Source: RGIG4034 sp045576455 (lineage in GTDB: Bacteria; Bacillota; Clostridia; Lachnospirales; Lachnospiraceae). Taken from it: 64,000 bases of DNA. Made by a program: the position numbers and the translations under genes. The stretch is from contig JAZNGM010000001.1 in NCBI GenBank assembly GCA_045576455.1, forward strand, positions 496,001-560,000. Reading direction: 5' to 3'. Under the pieces are notes generated by a model. The model was given only the letters and a program-made list of their open reading frames with translations. It did no database searches and was not told the origin of the DNA. This document shows positions 18,054 to 27,851 of the stretch, piece after piece (position 1 is the stretch's first letter; each line of letters starts with the position of its first letter).

Positions 18054-20240
18054 TTGAATCTAAATTACCAATTAAGTAAAAAAAATGTGGAGACATGTAA
18101 TTTATCGGCAGATGAAGAGATAATGTATTGTCTTCCTATTGATATTGACCGCGAAGGCATGTATACAAAAAATTCTTATACGGTAATAACCAATAAGAGA
18201 ATTGTGGCACTCGAAAACGGTACGGTTATTAAAGATATTCTTCTTAATGATTGCGAGGAAGTTAAGAGTGAACCGCAGATTGCCTGTGGTATTATATATG
18301 TTACTGTCGGGGGCGAGAAAGAAATTATCGGTCGTTTTTCATCCCGTCATCTTGTTCGTTATTCTTATGTGGCAAGAGGTTGCCGTTTTATAAAGCAGGG
18401 AATAAAAGAAAAGGTAGTAAGTACGGAGTATGAAAAGACCTGCGCGAAATGTGGCAGGGCGTTGCCGGGAACAAAAGAGTGCCCGAAATGTGCCGGAAGA
18501 AAAGAAGGATTCATTCCTATTTTTTCCGCTATGTTAAAGAATCATAAGAAGCGTCTTGCAGTAATTATTTTCTTTATGCTGCTTGCGACTTTTGTAACGC
18601 TCTTTAATCCAAGTGTACAGCGTTACCTTATTGATGAAGTACTTATTAATGAAGAAAAGAGTTACAGCAAGTTATTTATCTGTCTTGCCATTATGTTTGT
18701 GCTTGGTATGGGCGTTGTGATTATCAATGCGGTAAAATCATATTTGTGCGCAAAACTCGGTTCTGTAATAAGCATGGAACAGAGACAAAAATTATATGAC
18801 AAAATACAGATGTTATCGTTGTCCTTTATTCATGACAGAAATCCCGGTGAATTAATGAACAGGATTTCACAGGATACGGCACGTGTACAGATGTTTATGG
18901 GCGATACCTTCTGTAATATCTTTACCGTCGTTATATTATTTGTGAGTCTTGTAGTATACATGCTCTTGCTTAACTGGCAGCTTGCGCTGGTGGCATTTGC
19001 ACTTACACCGTTTTCGGTTATTTTTTCCGTGGCATTCCGCAAGAACATTAAGAGAAGATTCCGTATGCAGTTTGTTAAGCAGGATAAGGTTAACGGAAAC
19101 CTGCAGGATGTTATTTCCGGTATTGCTGTTGTAAAGTCTTACGGACAGGAAAAGAAGGAATCAGATTACTTTAACCGTACGGCGGATGATTTTGCAAAGG
19201 TTCAGGTAGGAAATGAAGTGTTCTTTGCTATATTTTATCCGATTATTACATTCCTTTTGGGTGCCGGCATTTATCTGGTAACATTTTTTGGCGGACGGCT
19301 TACCATCCAGGGAAATATGACGCAGGGAGAGCTGGTGCAGTTTATTAATTATTCCTCGATGTTGTTTTCATATGTGGGGTGGCTTAGTAATATGCCGAGA
19401 ATGCTTATGAACATGATTACCAGTGTTGAGCGCATCGGTGATGTAATGAACCAGGAACCGACGATATTTGATACGGAACAATCCGTGGAGCATGCAATCG
19501 AAGGCAATATTACATTTGAAAATGCTTCCTTTGGATACAAATCATATGAGCCGGTTATCGAGAATATTAATCTTAAGGTTAAGAAGGGTGAGATGATAGG
19601 TCTTGTCGGAGCTTCCGGAGCCGGAAAGTCAACGATTATCAATCTTATCATGCATCTTTATGAAGTAGATAGCGGTGCATTATTGGTAGATGGTATTAAT
19701 ATTAGGAATATAAAGCTTGCGGATTACCACTCACAGATTGGGGTGGTATTACAGGAAACCTTCTTATTTAATGGTACAATCCTTAATAATATTTCTTATG
19801 CAAGACCTAATGCTACTTATGAAGAAATAATTACGGCAGCTAAGATGGCAAATGCCCATGATTTCATATTAAAAATGCCGGACGGATATAATACCTACGT
19901 GGGTGAAAAAGGATATAATTTATCCGGTGGTGAGAGGCAGCGTATTGCCATAGCAAGAGCAATATTAAATGATCCGAGATTATTAATCTTGGATGAAGCC
20001 ACGGCAAGCCTTGATACGGAAAGTGAGTATCTGATACAGAAAGCTATCAAGCGTCTGACGGAGGGAAGAACAACCTTTGCCATTGCACACAGGATTTCTA
20101 CATTAAAAGATGCAGACCGCCTGCTGGTTATTGATGCCCATGGTATTGCGGAGATGGGAACCCATAATGAACTGATGGAGAAAAAAGGAATATATTATTC
20201 ACTGGTAAAAGCCCAGTTAGATATGCAAAAACGTGCGTAA
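18054..20240 (+). CDS. ABC exporter with N-terminal zinc ribbon (second of pair)
   Basis: A 728-residue half-transporter with the same layout as the first: a beta-rich N-terminal domain, zinc ribbon (Cys130, Cys133, Cys143, Cys146), six membrane helices and a nucleotide-binding domain with Walker A GASGAGKST (from 519), signature LSGGERQRIAIARA, Walker B LLILDEATASLD and H-loop AIAHRIST. Both halves of the presumed heterodimer keep consensus ATPase residues, unlike many asymmetric exporters. Translation starts at TTG 18054, five bases after GGGAGG. The stop codon is embedded in a perfect 13-bp hairpin that ends this transcription unit. Confidence 0.88.
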   Translation: MNLNYQLSKKNVETCNLSADEEIMYCLPIDIDREGMYTKNSYTVITNKRIVALENGTVIKDILLNDCEEVKSEPQIACGIIYVTVGGEKEIIGRFSSRHLVRYSYVARGCRFIKQGIKEKVVSTEYEKTCAKCGRALPGTKECPKCAGRKEGFIPIFSAMLKNHKKRLAVIIFFMLLATFVTLFNPSVQRYLIDEVLINEEKSYSKLFICLAIMFVLGMGVVIINAVKSYLCAKLGSVISMEQRQKLYDKIQMLSLSFIHDRNPGELMNRISQDTARVQMFMGDTFCNIFTVVILFVSLVVYMLLLNWQLALVAFALTPFSVIFSVAFRKNIKRRFRMQFVKQDKVNGNLQDVISGIAVVKSYGQEKKESDYFNRTADDFAKVQVGNEVFFAIFYPIITFLLGAGIYLVTFFGGRLTIQGNMTQGELVQFINYSSMLFSYVGWLSNMPRMLMNMITSVERIGDVMNQEPTIFDTEQSVEHAIEGNITFENASFGYKSYEPVIENINLKVKKGEMIGLVGASGAGKSTIINLIMHLYEVDSGALLVDGINIRNIKLADYHSQIGVVLQETFLFNGTILNNISYARPNATYEEIITAAKMANAHDFILKMPDGYNTYVGEKGYNLSGGERQRIAIARAILNDPRLLILDEATASLDTESEYLIQKAIKRLTEGRTTFAIAHRISTLKDADRLLVIDAHGIAEMGTHNELMEKKGIYYSLVKAQLDMQKRA

Positions 20241-20257
20241 GTAATTACGCACGTTTT
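20228..20257 (+). terminator. Perfect 13-bp hairpin terminator
   Basis: Arms 20228-20240 and 20245-20257 are exact inverted repeats around a GTAA tetraloop, with A-rich and T-rich flanks. It can end the rightward glycan/exporter operon and, read the other way, sits just past the leftward AraC gene. The exporter stop codon forms part of the left arm. Confidence 0.8.
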
Positions 20258-20306
20258 ATTTATACGTTATGCTGTTAATGTTAACTGTCTGTTACCGGAG
20301 GGATAT

Positions 20307-21242
20307 TTATACCCTACGGGTACTTGCTGCACACATTGCGCGGTATTCGCTTGGTGTACAGTCTTTTTGCTGCCTAAAAATACGGTTAAAAGTGGAAATG
20401 CTGGAAAATCCTGATTGCATGGCAATTTCTGTTATGGATAAATCCGGCTGTTCCAAAAGACTTTCGGCTACCTTCAGGCGTTTATAGCTTAAGTAATCGT
20501 AAAAGGTTGAATTGGTATATTGCTTAAAAAGCCTTGTGAAGTGATATTTTGAAAAACCGACAGAGGATGCAACCGCTTCCAGTGTTAAGTTATCCATGTA
20601 ATGGGCATCGATATACTCGAATACATCATTAAACTTCTGTAAATATTCCTTTTGCTTGTAGACACGGACGCTTGGAAAGAGTGTAGCGGTTTCGAGATGA
20701 TTGCGTCCTATTTCCACAAGGAAGTTCATTAATAAAGAATATATAACAATATCACGGTAACTGTTTGTTGAAAAATATTCATTACGCATCTGCATTAATA
20801 TACGGTAAAGATTATCATATATATAAGGATGCGAACCTTTGGTTATGTGCATGGCAGGCGTCATAATGGACTGGATGCTTGAAAAACCGCGGAAACCGGA
20901 TATGTGGTTAGTGTCCATAAGGAATATAAAGCGTTTGCCTGTTTCGGGTGCTGCGATGGAATGGGTTTCTCCCGATGATACAAGAAGAATATCACCTGCT
21001 TCAAGATGATATTTTGTATCGGAAACCGTAACATCGTATGTACCTTCCACCGGAGTAATAATCTCCAGAGCGGTATGCCAATGCGGCCTATATTCCATAT
21101 TTTGGTCATTAAACCATATTCTTACGGTCATATCTGACCTATAATCAACTATTTCTTGCGAATGCAGAACGTTTCTTACCCCGTTCCAATCCGTGTTAAC
21201 ATCGTGAATTTCACCAAAATCGTCCTGTTGCTTTGTCCCCAT
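20307..21242 (-). CDS. AraC-family transcriptional regulator
   Basis: A 311-residue regulator: an N-terminal cupin sugar-sensing domain (YRPHWHTALEIITPVEG, then YHLEAGDILLVSSGETH) and two C-terminal helix-turn-helix motifs (LEAVASSVGFSKYHFTRLFKQ; ITEIAMQSGFSSISTFNRIFRQ). Proteins of this type activate carbohydrate genes when the effector sugar binds the cupin. It is divergent from the solute-binding protein operon at 21527, which is the most likely target. An AGGAGG lies just before its ATG. The effector is probably a xylan-derived oligosaccharide, by context only. Confidence 0.92.
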   Translation of the reverse strand: MGTKQQDDFGEIHDVNTDWNGVRNVLHSQEIVDYRSDMTVRIWFNDQNMEYRPHWHTALEIITPVEGTYDVTVSDTKYHLEAGDILLVSSGETHSIAAPETGKRFIFLMDTNHISGFRGFSSIQSIMTPAMHITKGSHPYIYDNLYRILMQMRNEYFSTNSYRDIVIYSLLMNFLVEIGRNHLETATLFPSVRVYKQKEYLQKFNDVFEYIDAHYMDNLTLEAVASSVGFSKYHFTRLFKQYTNSTFYDYLSYKRLKVAESLLEQPDLSITEIAMQSGFSSISTFNRIFRQQKDCTPSEYRAMCAASTRRV

Positions 21243-21403
21243 TTGCTAAAACCTCCTATTAGTGCAATGTTGTTTTTGGCAATTTCACAACAAAAAGGCA
21301 CTAAAATTTATAAAAAGTGAACAAGTTGCTATGCCGATATTATGATTTATATTATCATATGATGCCAAAAAAGTAAATAATGCATAATTTTTTTTGTTTG
21401 AGA

Positions 21404-21420
21404 GCAATATTTGGGCAATA
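21404..21420 (+). promoter_or_regulatory. Candidate regulator-binding direct repeat before the transporter operon
   Basis: The 284-base gap between the AraC gene and the solute-binding protein contains GCAATA twice (21404 and 21415), exactly 11 bp or one helical turn apart, as AraC-family activators prefer. A possible -35 TTGAAC lies at 21423. This is pattern reading only. The rest of the gap is AT-rich and shows no gene. Confidence 0.3.
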
Positions 21421-21526
21421 ATTGAACAAAAAATAGCAAAATGTAATAAGCGGCTATTTGTAAAAAAGTATATTATTTTAAGTAAGATTAAAGTAGTACT
21501 AATATTAGCTTTATACGGAGGCATTT

Positions 21527-24430
21527 ATGAAAGACTCTATCAAAAAGATCCTATTAGGTGTAATAGTGATCGCAGCAATTGTGGTGGTTTTCCTTATCTT
21601 GACTGCGGACAAGAATGAAAACTTCCGCCACAAATATGAAGGATATGATTTATCTACCGATGTTGCAGGGGTAAACAGGGAAGGTACATATGCTTCATAT
21701 TTGAATAAGTATGCAGATGCAGCATATCCTACAAAGGATATCGCTATTGATTTGCAGAAGTATACGGAAGGAACAGATGTTAAAGCCTATGCTGAAGAAA
21801 AAGGCGCCATCTACACAGGCGATTCTTCTAAGGTAACATGGGAAGTTAATGTTCCTGAAGCAGGTTTTTATAACATCTATATGGAATACCTTACGGTAGA
21901 ATCCAGAGGTGTAGAAATCGAACGTGCTCTCTATATTAACGGAGAGATTCCTTTTACGGATGCAGCACTTCTTACATTCACAAGATTGTGGACAGATGCG
22001 GCAGCACCGAAGGTAGACAATCAGGGCAACGAGATCAGACCGCGGCAGATCGAAGTTTATGATTGGCAAAAAGCATATTTTAAAGACGAGATGGGATATG
22101 TAATTGATCCATACACGTTCTATTTTAAAAAGGGTGTTAATACAATAACCCTTGAAACGGTTAATGAACCGATGGTTGTCAGAACGCTTGAGTTAAGAGG
22201 AGTAGAAGAATTACCTTCATATGATGAGTATATAGCTTCTATGCCACAGGTTAACATGAGTGAAGAAGGATTAAAATATTACGGCAAAATCCAGGGCGAG
22301 GATGCAAACCTCCGTTCAGAATCTTCATTGTATGCTAAATACGATAAGGCATCCCCTACTACTGAGCCTTACAGTGTAACCAAAACAATTCTTAACTATA
22401 CGGGTGGAGAAGTTTGGACGAAGGCCGGTCAGTGGATCCAGTGGGATTTCGAAGTTCCGGAAGACGGATATTATAACATTTCCGTAAAAGCACGCCAGAA
22501 TTATTCCAGAGGTAGCGTGTCTTGCAGAAATCTTTACATTGATGGAGAGATTCCTTTCAAGGAAGCACAGACAATGTCATTCTCTTACGGCAGTGACTGG
22601 AAGACGTTAACACTTTCTGATGATGAGGGTGAAGCGTATAGCTTCTATTTAACAAAGGGTGCGCATACAATCAGATTGGAAGCAGCACTTGGTAACATGG
22701 GTGCCATCCTTAGCGAACTTGAGGATTCGACTTTCCGTCTGAACCAGATGTACAGAACCATCCTTGTTTACACAGGCGCATCACCGGATGCAAACCGTGA
22801 CTACAACATCCACAAAGTATATCCGGAAGTTGTGGAAGCGATGGGGCTTGAATCAAAGAGATTATACAAACTTGTTGATGATGTGGTTCTTTATACAGGC
22901 CAGAAAGCTGATAAGATTGCGACGGCACAGACACTTGCCAGACAGCTTGAAAAATTTGTTGATAAGCCACACAAGATTTCAACACAGTTTATAGCATTTA
23001 AAGATAATATTACAGCACTTGGTACTTCAATCCTTAATATGAGCGAGACAAAATTGGATGTTGATTATCTTATTGTCAGCGGAACGGATGCTAAGGTTGA
23101 AAAAGACAAGGCAGGAATTTTCGGTAAGATTTGGCATGAGATTAAATCTTTCTTTGCATCATTCGTAGTTGATTATGATGCGGTCGGAGATGTTTATGCA
23201 GACAGTGAAGAAGTTGTTAAGGTGTGGATTGCAACAGGCCGTGACCAGGGTACTATCCTTAAGTCAATGGTTGACGATACCTTCACTCCTGAAAGCGGTA
23301 TCGGTGTTAACGTAGAAATCGTAGATGCCGGAACATTGTTGAATGCGGTTATCGCAGGTAAAGGACCGGATGTTGTTCTTTCAATCGGTGCTGACCAACC
23401 TGTTAACTACGCGCTCCGTAATGCGGCAGAAGACTTGACACAGTTTGAAGGCTGGGAAGAAGTATTTGATGCTTATTACCCAAGTGCGTATACGGCATAT
23501 CAGTACAACGGAGGTATTTACGGACTTCCGGAAACACATAACTATAATGTAATGTTCTATCGTACAGACATTATGGAAGATTTGGAATTAGAGGTTCCGA
23601 ATACATGGACAGATGTAATTGATCTTCTTCCTACAATCCAGGGTAATAACCTTGAAGTTGGTTTACCTACAACAGCCAGTACAACAGCTCCTGACTTATC
23701 TGCTTTCTACACATTCTTATACCAGAATGGTGGAGATGTATATGATGAAGACGGAAAGAGAACTACTATTAATGAAGAAGAAGGTGTTCAGGCATTTGAT
23801 CTTTATACAAGCTTCTTTAATGATTACGGATTACCTAAGGAATACGATTTCGTAAGCCGTTTCAGATCAGGACAGATGCCAATCGCAATCGTAAGTTACA
23901 CCATGTTTAATACATTGGTTGTATCCGCGCCGGAAATCAAAGGTTTATGGGATTTTACACTTGTTCCGGGTACAGTAAGACTTGATGAGAACGGTGAAGA
24001 ATACATTGACAGATCCATTTATTCAACAGGAACCTGTACGATGATGATTAAAAACGACAATGAAGTAACAAAGCAGAACGCATGGGAATTCATGAAGTGG
24101 TGGGCAAGTGCTGATACACAAGTCCGTTTTGGACATGAGCTTGAAGCGTTGCTTGGTTCTTCTGCAAGATATGCAACAGCTAACAGAGAAGCGTTTACAC
24201 AGCTTGCATGGAGTGCAGAAAATGCTGCGGTTCTTGAAGAACAGTGGGCATGGACTGTAGGATTTAGAGAAGTAGCCGGCGGTTACTACACAGGAAGACA
24301 TATTACTAACGCAATCCGTAAGGTTATGAATGAGAAAGCGGACGCAAGAGAAACTATTCTTGATTACGCGATTACGATTGATGAAGAGCTTGAGAAGAAG
24401 CGTAAAGAGTTTGGACTTCCAATAGACTAG
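21527..24430 (+). CDS. Large membrane-anchored solute-binding protein with duplicated sugar-binding-like modules
   Basis: A 967-residue protein. It is anchored by one N-terminal helix (about residues 8-27) and has no lipobox. Two beta-sandwich modules follow (about 90-230 and 290-400) that are plainly duplicated: each has VPE-G-YNI, then LYINGEIPF or LYIDGEIPF, and resembles CBM35/6-like folds. The C-terminal 430 residues are a family 1 extracellular solute-binding domain (GPDVVLSIGADQPVNYALRNAAEDL, GGIYGLPETHNYNVMFYRTDIMEDL). It is about twice the length of a normal binding protein. First gene of the import cluster, directly before two permeases. I infer that the extra modules capture long or branched xylan pieces before transfer to the binding domain. 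Confidence 0.85.
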   Translation: MKDSIKKILLGVIVIAAIVVVFLILTADKNENFRHKYEGYDLSTDVAGVNREGTYASYLNKYADAAYPTKDIAIDLQKYTEGTDVKAYAEEKGAIYTGDSSKVTWEVNVPEAGFYNIYMEYLTVESRGVEIERALYINGEIPFTDAALLTFTRLWTDAAAPKVDNQGNEIRPRQIEVYDWQKAYFKDEMGYVIDPYTFYFKKGVNTITLETVNEPMVVRTLELRGVEELPSYDEYIASMPQVNMSEEGLKYYGKIQGEDANLRSESSLYAKYDKASPTTEPYSVTKTILNYTGGEVWTKAGQWIQWDFEVPEDGYYNISVKARQNYSRGSVSCRNLYIDGEIPFKEAQTMSFSYGSDWKTLTLSDDEGEAYSFYLTKGAHTIRLEAALGNMGAILSELEDSTFRLNQMYRTILVYTGASPDANRDYNIHKVYPEVVEAMGLESKRLYKLVDDVVLYTGQKADKIATAQTLARQLEKFVDKPHKISTQFIAFKDNITALGTSILNMSETKLDVDYLIVSGTDAKVEKDKAGIFGKIWHEIKSFFASFVVDYDAVGDVYADSEEVVKVWIATGRDQGTILKSMVDDTFTPESGIGVNVEIVDAGTLLNAVIAGKGPDVVLSIGADQPVNYALRNAAEDLTQFEGWEEVFDAYYPSAYTAYQYNGGIYGLPETHNYNVMFYRTDIMEDLELEVPNTWTDVIDLLPTIQGNNLEVGLPTTASTTAPDLSAFYTFLYQNGGDVYDEDGKRTTINEEEGVQAFDLYTSFFNDYGLPKEYDFVSRFRSGQMPIAIVSYTMFNTLVVSAPEIKGLWDFTLVPGTVRLDENGEEYIDRSIYSTGTCTMMIKNDNEVTKQNAWEFMKWWASADTQVRFGHELEALLGSSARYATANREAFTQLAWSAENAAVLEEQWAWTVGFREVAGGYYTGRHITNAIRKVMNEKADARETILDYAITIDEELEKKRKEFGLPID

Positions 24431-24445
24431 CATAGGAGATGTGTA

Positions 24446-25384
24446 ATGAAAACGTATATTAAAAAATATTTTGCGCTGCGTAAGCATAATGCAAAAGTAG
24501 CGTGGAGAAAAGCTAAAATGAATAAGATGTGCTATGCGTTCCTTGCACCGTTTGCTGTCTTGTTCATCTTGTTCTATATTGCTCCGGTATGTACTTCTAT
24601 CTTTTTTAGTTTTACATATTACAACATATTAGAACCACCGAAATTTATCTTTTTACAGAACTACATTAACTTATTGCTGCAGGATGATATCTTCCTGACA
24701 GCAATAAAGAACACTTTCGTTATCGCCGTGGTAACAGGACCTATCGGATATCTTGCCGCGTTCCTGTTTGCATGGTTGATTAATGAATTACCAAGATGGA
24801 TTAGAACGGTAGCGGTTATTATTTTCTACGCACCATCTATCGCGGGTTCGGCATTTGCTATTTTCTCAATCCTCTTCAGAGGTGATGCATATGGTTGGAT
24901 TAACGCTACACTTATTAACTGGGGTATTATCGACCAGCCTAAAATGTGGCTTACAGACCCGAGCACGATGTTGCCGATTTGTATGGCAGTTATCCTTTGG
25001 ACGAGTTTGGGTACCAGCTTCCTGTCTTTCGTTGCAGGTTTTCAGGGTATTGATAAAGCCCAATACGAAGCCGGATACATGGACGGTGTTAAGAACAGGT
25101 GGCAGGAGTTATGGTATATTACATTACCTAACATGAAACCGATGCTCATGTTCGGTGCCGTAATGTCAATAACAGGTGCATTCAGTGTTTGTGAAGTTAC
25201 AATGGCTCTTTGCGGATATCCTTCAACAGATTATGCTGCAAGAACAATTGTTACCCATTTGTACGATTATGGTTTCTCGAGATTTGAAATGGGATACGCA
25301 TCCGCAATTGCAACCTTGTTATTCCTTATCATGATTTTGTGTAACAAAGCAATACAAAGTATATTGAGAAGAGTAGGAACGTGA
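24446..25384 (+). CDS. ABC sugar permease, MalF-type
   Basis: A 312-residue inner-membrane permease with six predicted helices. The cytoplasmic coupling loop is EAGYMDGVKNRWQELWYITLPNM, the EAA motif that docks the ATPase. It pairs with the permease five bases downstream to form the channel for sugars delivered by the preceding binding protein. No ATPase gene is present in this cluster, so a shared MsmX/UgpC-type ATPase encoded elsewhere probably drives it. Confidence 0.92.
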   Translation: MKTYIKKYFALRKHNAKVAWRKAKMNKMCYAFLAPFAVLFILFYIAPVCTSIFFSFTYYNILEPPKFIFLQNYINLLLQDDIFLTAIKNTFVIAVVTGPIGYLAAFLFAWLINELPRWIRTVAVIIFYAPSIAGSAFAIFSILFRGDAYGWINATLINWGIIDQPKMWLTDPSTMLPICMAVILWTSLGTSFLSFVAGFQGIDKAQYEAGYMDGVKNRWQELWYITLPNMKPMLMFGAVMSITGAFSVCEVTMALCGYPSTDYAARTIVTHLYDYGFSRFEMGYASAIATLLFLIMILCNKAIQSILRRVGT

Positions 25385-25388
25385 TGCC

Positions 25389-26285
25389 ATGAAAAAGAAA
25401 GAAAAGAATGAAACATATCATAAAAAACCGGCCATTTTAAGAAAAAGACAGCCTAACAGATCAAGACTTGGTGACCTTAGTGTTTACATATTCCTTGCAA
25501 TAGTTGCTGTTATTATGGCTATACCTCTGGTGTTCTCGATCAGCCAGGCATTGAAACCGTTGGATGAGTTATTCCGTTTCCCACCGAAATTCTTTGCACA
25601 GAATCCGACACTGGAGAATTTCCAAGATTTATTTGTAACAATGTCAAAGTCCTGGGTATCTTTCTCAAGATACATTTACAATACTGTATTTATGACTGCA
25701 GTCGGTACGTTCGGACATTTGATTATTGCTTCAATGGGTGCTTTCGTATTATCTAAATATGAATTTCCGGGAAGCAGATTGTTTTTCAATATTGTAGTTA
25801 CGGCTCTTATGTTTACCGGTTATGTAACTGCAATTCCTAACTACATTATTATCAGTAAGCTTGGTTGGGTAGATACATATTTTGCTATTATTATTCCTGC
25901 GTTTGCTGCACCGATGGGACTTTTCCTTATGAAGCAGTTTATGGAAGGTCTTCCGATGTCATTAGTAGAAGCTGCTAAGATTGACGGTGCTAACGTTTGG
26001 AAAGTATTTATCAGAATTATCATGCCTAACGTTAAGCCTGCATGGCTTACATTGATTATTTTCTCTGTACAGTCATTATGGAATAACAGAGCTTCAACAT
26101 TTATTTATTCAGAAGAAAAGAAAACACTTGTATATGCATTGCAGCAGGTGCAGAGTGGTGGTGTTGCCAGAACAGGTCAGGCAGCTGCCGTAACGGTAGT
26201 TACTATGAGTGTACCAATTCTATGCTTCATTTTATCCGAGAGCCAGGTTCTTGAAACAATGGGAAGTTCGGGTCTTAAGGATTAA
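25389..26285 (+). CDS. ABC sugar permease, MalG-type
   Basis: A 298-residue permease, the second half of the first channel. It has a basic N-terminal tail, six helices and the EAA loop VEAAKIDGANVWKVFIRIIMPNVKP-like segment near residue 200. The C-terminus ends LETMGSSGLKD, as usual in the MalG group, where the GxKG/GLK ending helps contact the ATPase. It is adjacent to the MalF-type partner. Confidence 0.92.
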   Translation: MKKKEKNETYHKKPAILRKRQPNRSRLGDLSVYIFLAIVAVIMAIPLVFSISQALKPLDELFRFPPKFFAQNPTLENFQDLFVTMSKSWVSFSRYIYNTVFMTAVGTFGHLIIASMGAFVLSKYEFPGSRLFFNIVVTALMFTGYVTAIPNYIIISKLGWVDTYFAIIIPAFAAPMGLFLMKQFMEGLPMSLVEAAKIDGANVWKVFIRIIMPNVKPAWLTLIIFSVQSLWNNRASTFIYSEEKKTLVYALQQVQSGGVARTGQAAAVTVVTMSVPILCFILSESQVLETMGSSGLKD

Positions 26286-26321
26286 TAACCAGAAAATAGA
26301 TTATAAGGAAGAAGGTAGAAT

Positions 26322-27836
26322 ATGAAAAGGAAATTTAGAGTCCGCTTAACGGTATTGCTCGTAGCGATTATGATGTTATCCATGTCAATGACCGCGGATG
26401 CAAAACTCGGATATACATATAACTATGATTACTTTGCTGATATTCAGTATTATCCGGATGCATATGAAGTTGCGGGAGTATATAGTTTCAGTGACTTGGG
26501 ACTTTCAAAAAGCTTGAACAATGCTGAAAGTATATACATTGTAGATGATTTGATTTACATAGTAGATACAGGTAATAATACAATTTATGAAGTCCGTAGA
26601 AATGCGGATGATTCGATTCAGTTGGAAAGAACCATTAAGAGATTTAATGCAAAGGGTGTTATTTCCAATACTACATTTAATCGTCCTACTGATATTTGTG
26701 TAGGAAAAGATGGCTGTTTATACATTGCGGATCAGGGCAATGAAAGAATCGTAAAACTTGACAATGATTTAAATTACATCATGTCTTTTACGAAGCCGAC
26801 AGATGCGACGTTTGATCAGTCCTTAGCATTCCTTCCGTCCAAACTTGTTGTGGATGAAGTCGGAAGAGTGTACTGTATCGCAGATAACGTTAACAAAGGT
26901 TTGATTAAGTTTGAAAACGACGGTAAATTCACCGGATTCTTGGGTGCAACACCGGTTACGGTTAGCTTTTGGGATTATCTTTGGAAACGGGTTCTTTCTA
27001 CGAAAGCACAGCGTGAAGCAATGGAGAACTTCGTGCCGACAGAGTATGATAACATCTCTATGGATAAGGATGGATTCATCTATGCTTGTACTATGAATGT
27101 TACCGGTGCCGGAATGCGAAGCGGTGCTGATAAACCTATCAGAAAGCTTAATCTTATGGGTAGTGATATCCTTGTCCGTAACGGAGATACGCATGTTACA
27201 GGTGATGAACAGTGGGATAGCGCCGGTGGTATTGAAGGTTGCTCCATGTTTGCTGATGTTGTGGCATTGGATAACGGTATTTATTTCGGCCTTGATAAGA
27301 CACGTGGAAGATTATTCGGATATGACTCACAGGGTAATATCGTATTTATCTTCGGCGGTATTGGTAACGAGGATGGATATTTCCGTACGAAAGGTGCTAT
27401 ATCAATAGATAATATGGGCACAGACCTTGTTGTCCTTGATCAGATTGAGAGTAGCATTACAATATTTACTCTTACAGAATATGGCAAGCTTACATATCAG
27501 GCGATTGCTGAGTACGATGCCGGTGATTATATTAAGTCCGGTGAAACATGGCAGAAAGTCCTTACCTTAAATGGTAACTGTGACCTTGCATATATCGGTA
27601 TTGGTAGATCACTTCTCCGTCAGGAAAAATATGAAGAAGCAATGAAATATTTCAAACTGAAATATGATGATGCTAATTATTCAAAGGCATATAAACAGTA
27701 CCGTAAGCAGTGGATTGAGGATCACATTTTACTTATTATGATTGTATTAGGTGTTCTGATTATTATTCCATTAGCTAAAGGTAAATTGAGAAAATTAAAA
27801 TTTGAAATTGATTTTGCTGATATATTCAGAAAATAG
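26322..27836 (+). CDS. Membrane-anchored NHL-propeller protein
   Basis: A 504-residue exported protein: signal peptide (about 1-27), then NHL-type beta-propeller repeats (IYIVDTGNNTIYEV, LYIADQGNERIVKLD, FGGIGNEDGYFRTKGAI), a TPR-like pair of helices (GDYIKSGETWQKVL, RQEKYEEAMKYFKLKYDDA), one transmembrane helix near residue 475 and a short basic cytoplasmic tail. It lies inside the import cluster, between the permeases and Yip1. The role is unknown; propellers of this type scaffold proteins or bind ligands, so it may organise the two importers at the outer face of the membrane. Confidence 0.8.
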   Translation: MKRKFRVRLTVLLVAIMMLSMSMTADAKLGYTYNYDYFADIQYYPDAYEVAGVYSFSDLGLSKSLNNAESIYIVDDLIYIVDTGNNTIYEVRRNADDSIQLERTIKRFNAKGVISNTTFNRPTDICVGKDGCLYIADQGNERIVKLDNDLNYIMSFTKPTDATFDQSLAFLPSKLVVDEVGRVYCIADNVNKGLIKFENDGKFTGFLGATPVTVSFWDYLWKRVLSTKAQREAMENFVPTEYDNISMDKDGFIYACTMNVTGAGMRSGADKPIRKLNLMGSDILVRNGDTHVTGDEQWDSAGGIEGCSMFADVVALDNGIYFGLDKTRGRLFGYDSQGNIVFIFGGIGNEDGYFRTKGAISIDNMGTDLVVLDQIESSITIFTLTEYGKLTYQAIAEYDAGDYIKSGETWQKVLTLNGNCDLAYIGIGRSLLRQEKYEEAMKYFKLKYDDANYSKAYKQYRKQWIEDHILLIMIVLGVLIIIPLAKGKLRKLKFEIDFADIFRK

Positions 27837-27851
27837 GAGATGGAGGATATT

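Noticed and set aside
20258..20487. Short + strand ORF over the AraC gene end
   Set aside because: It is opposite the helix-turn-helix coding region of the AraC gene and has no ribosome site.
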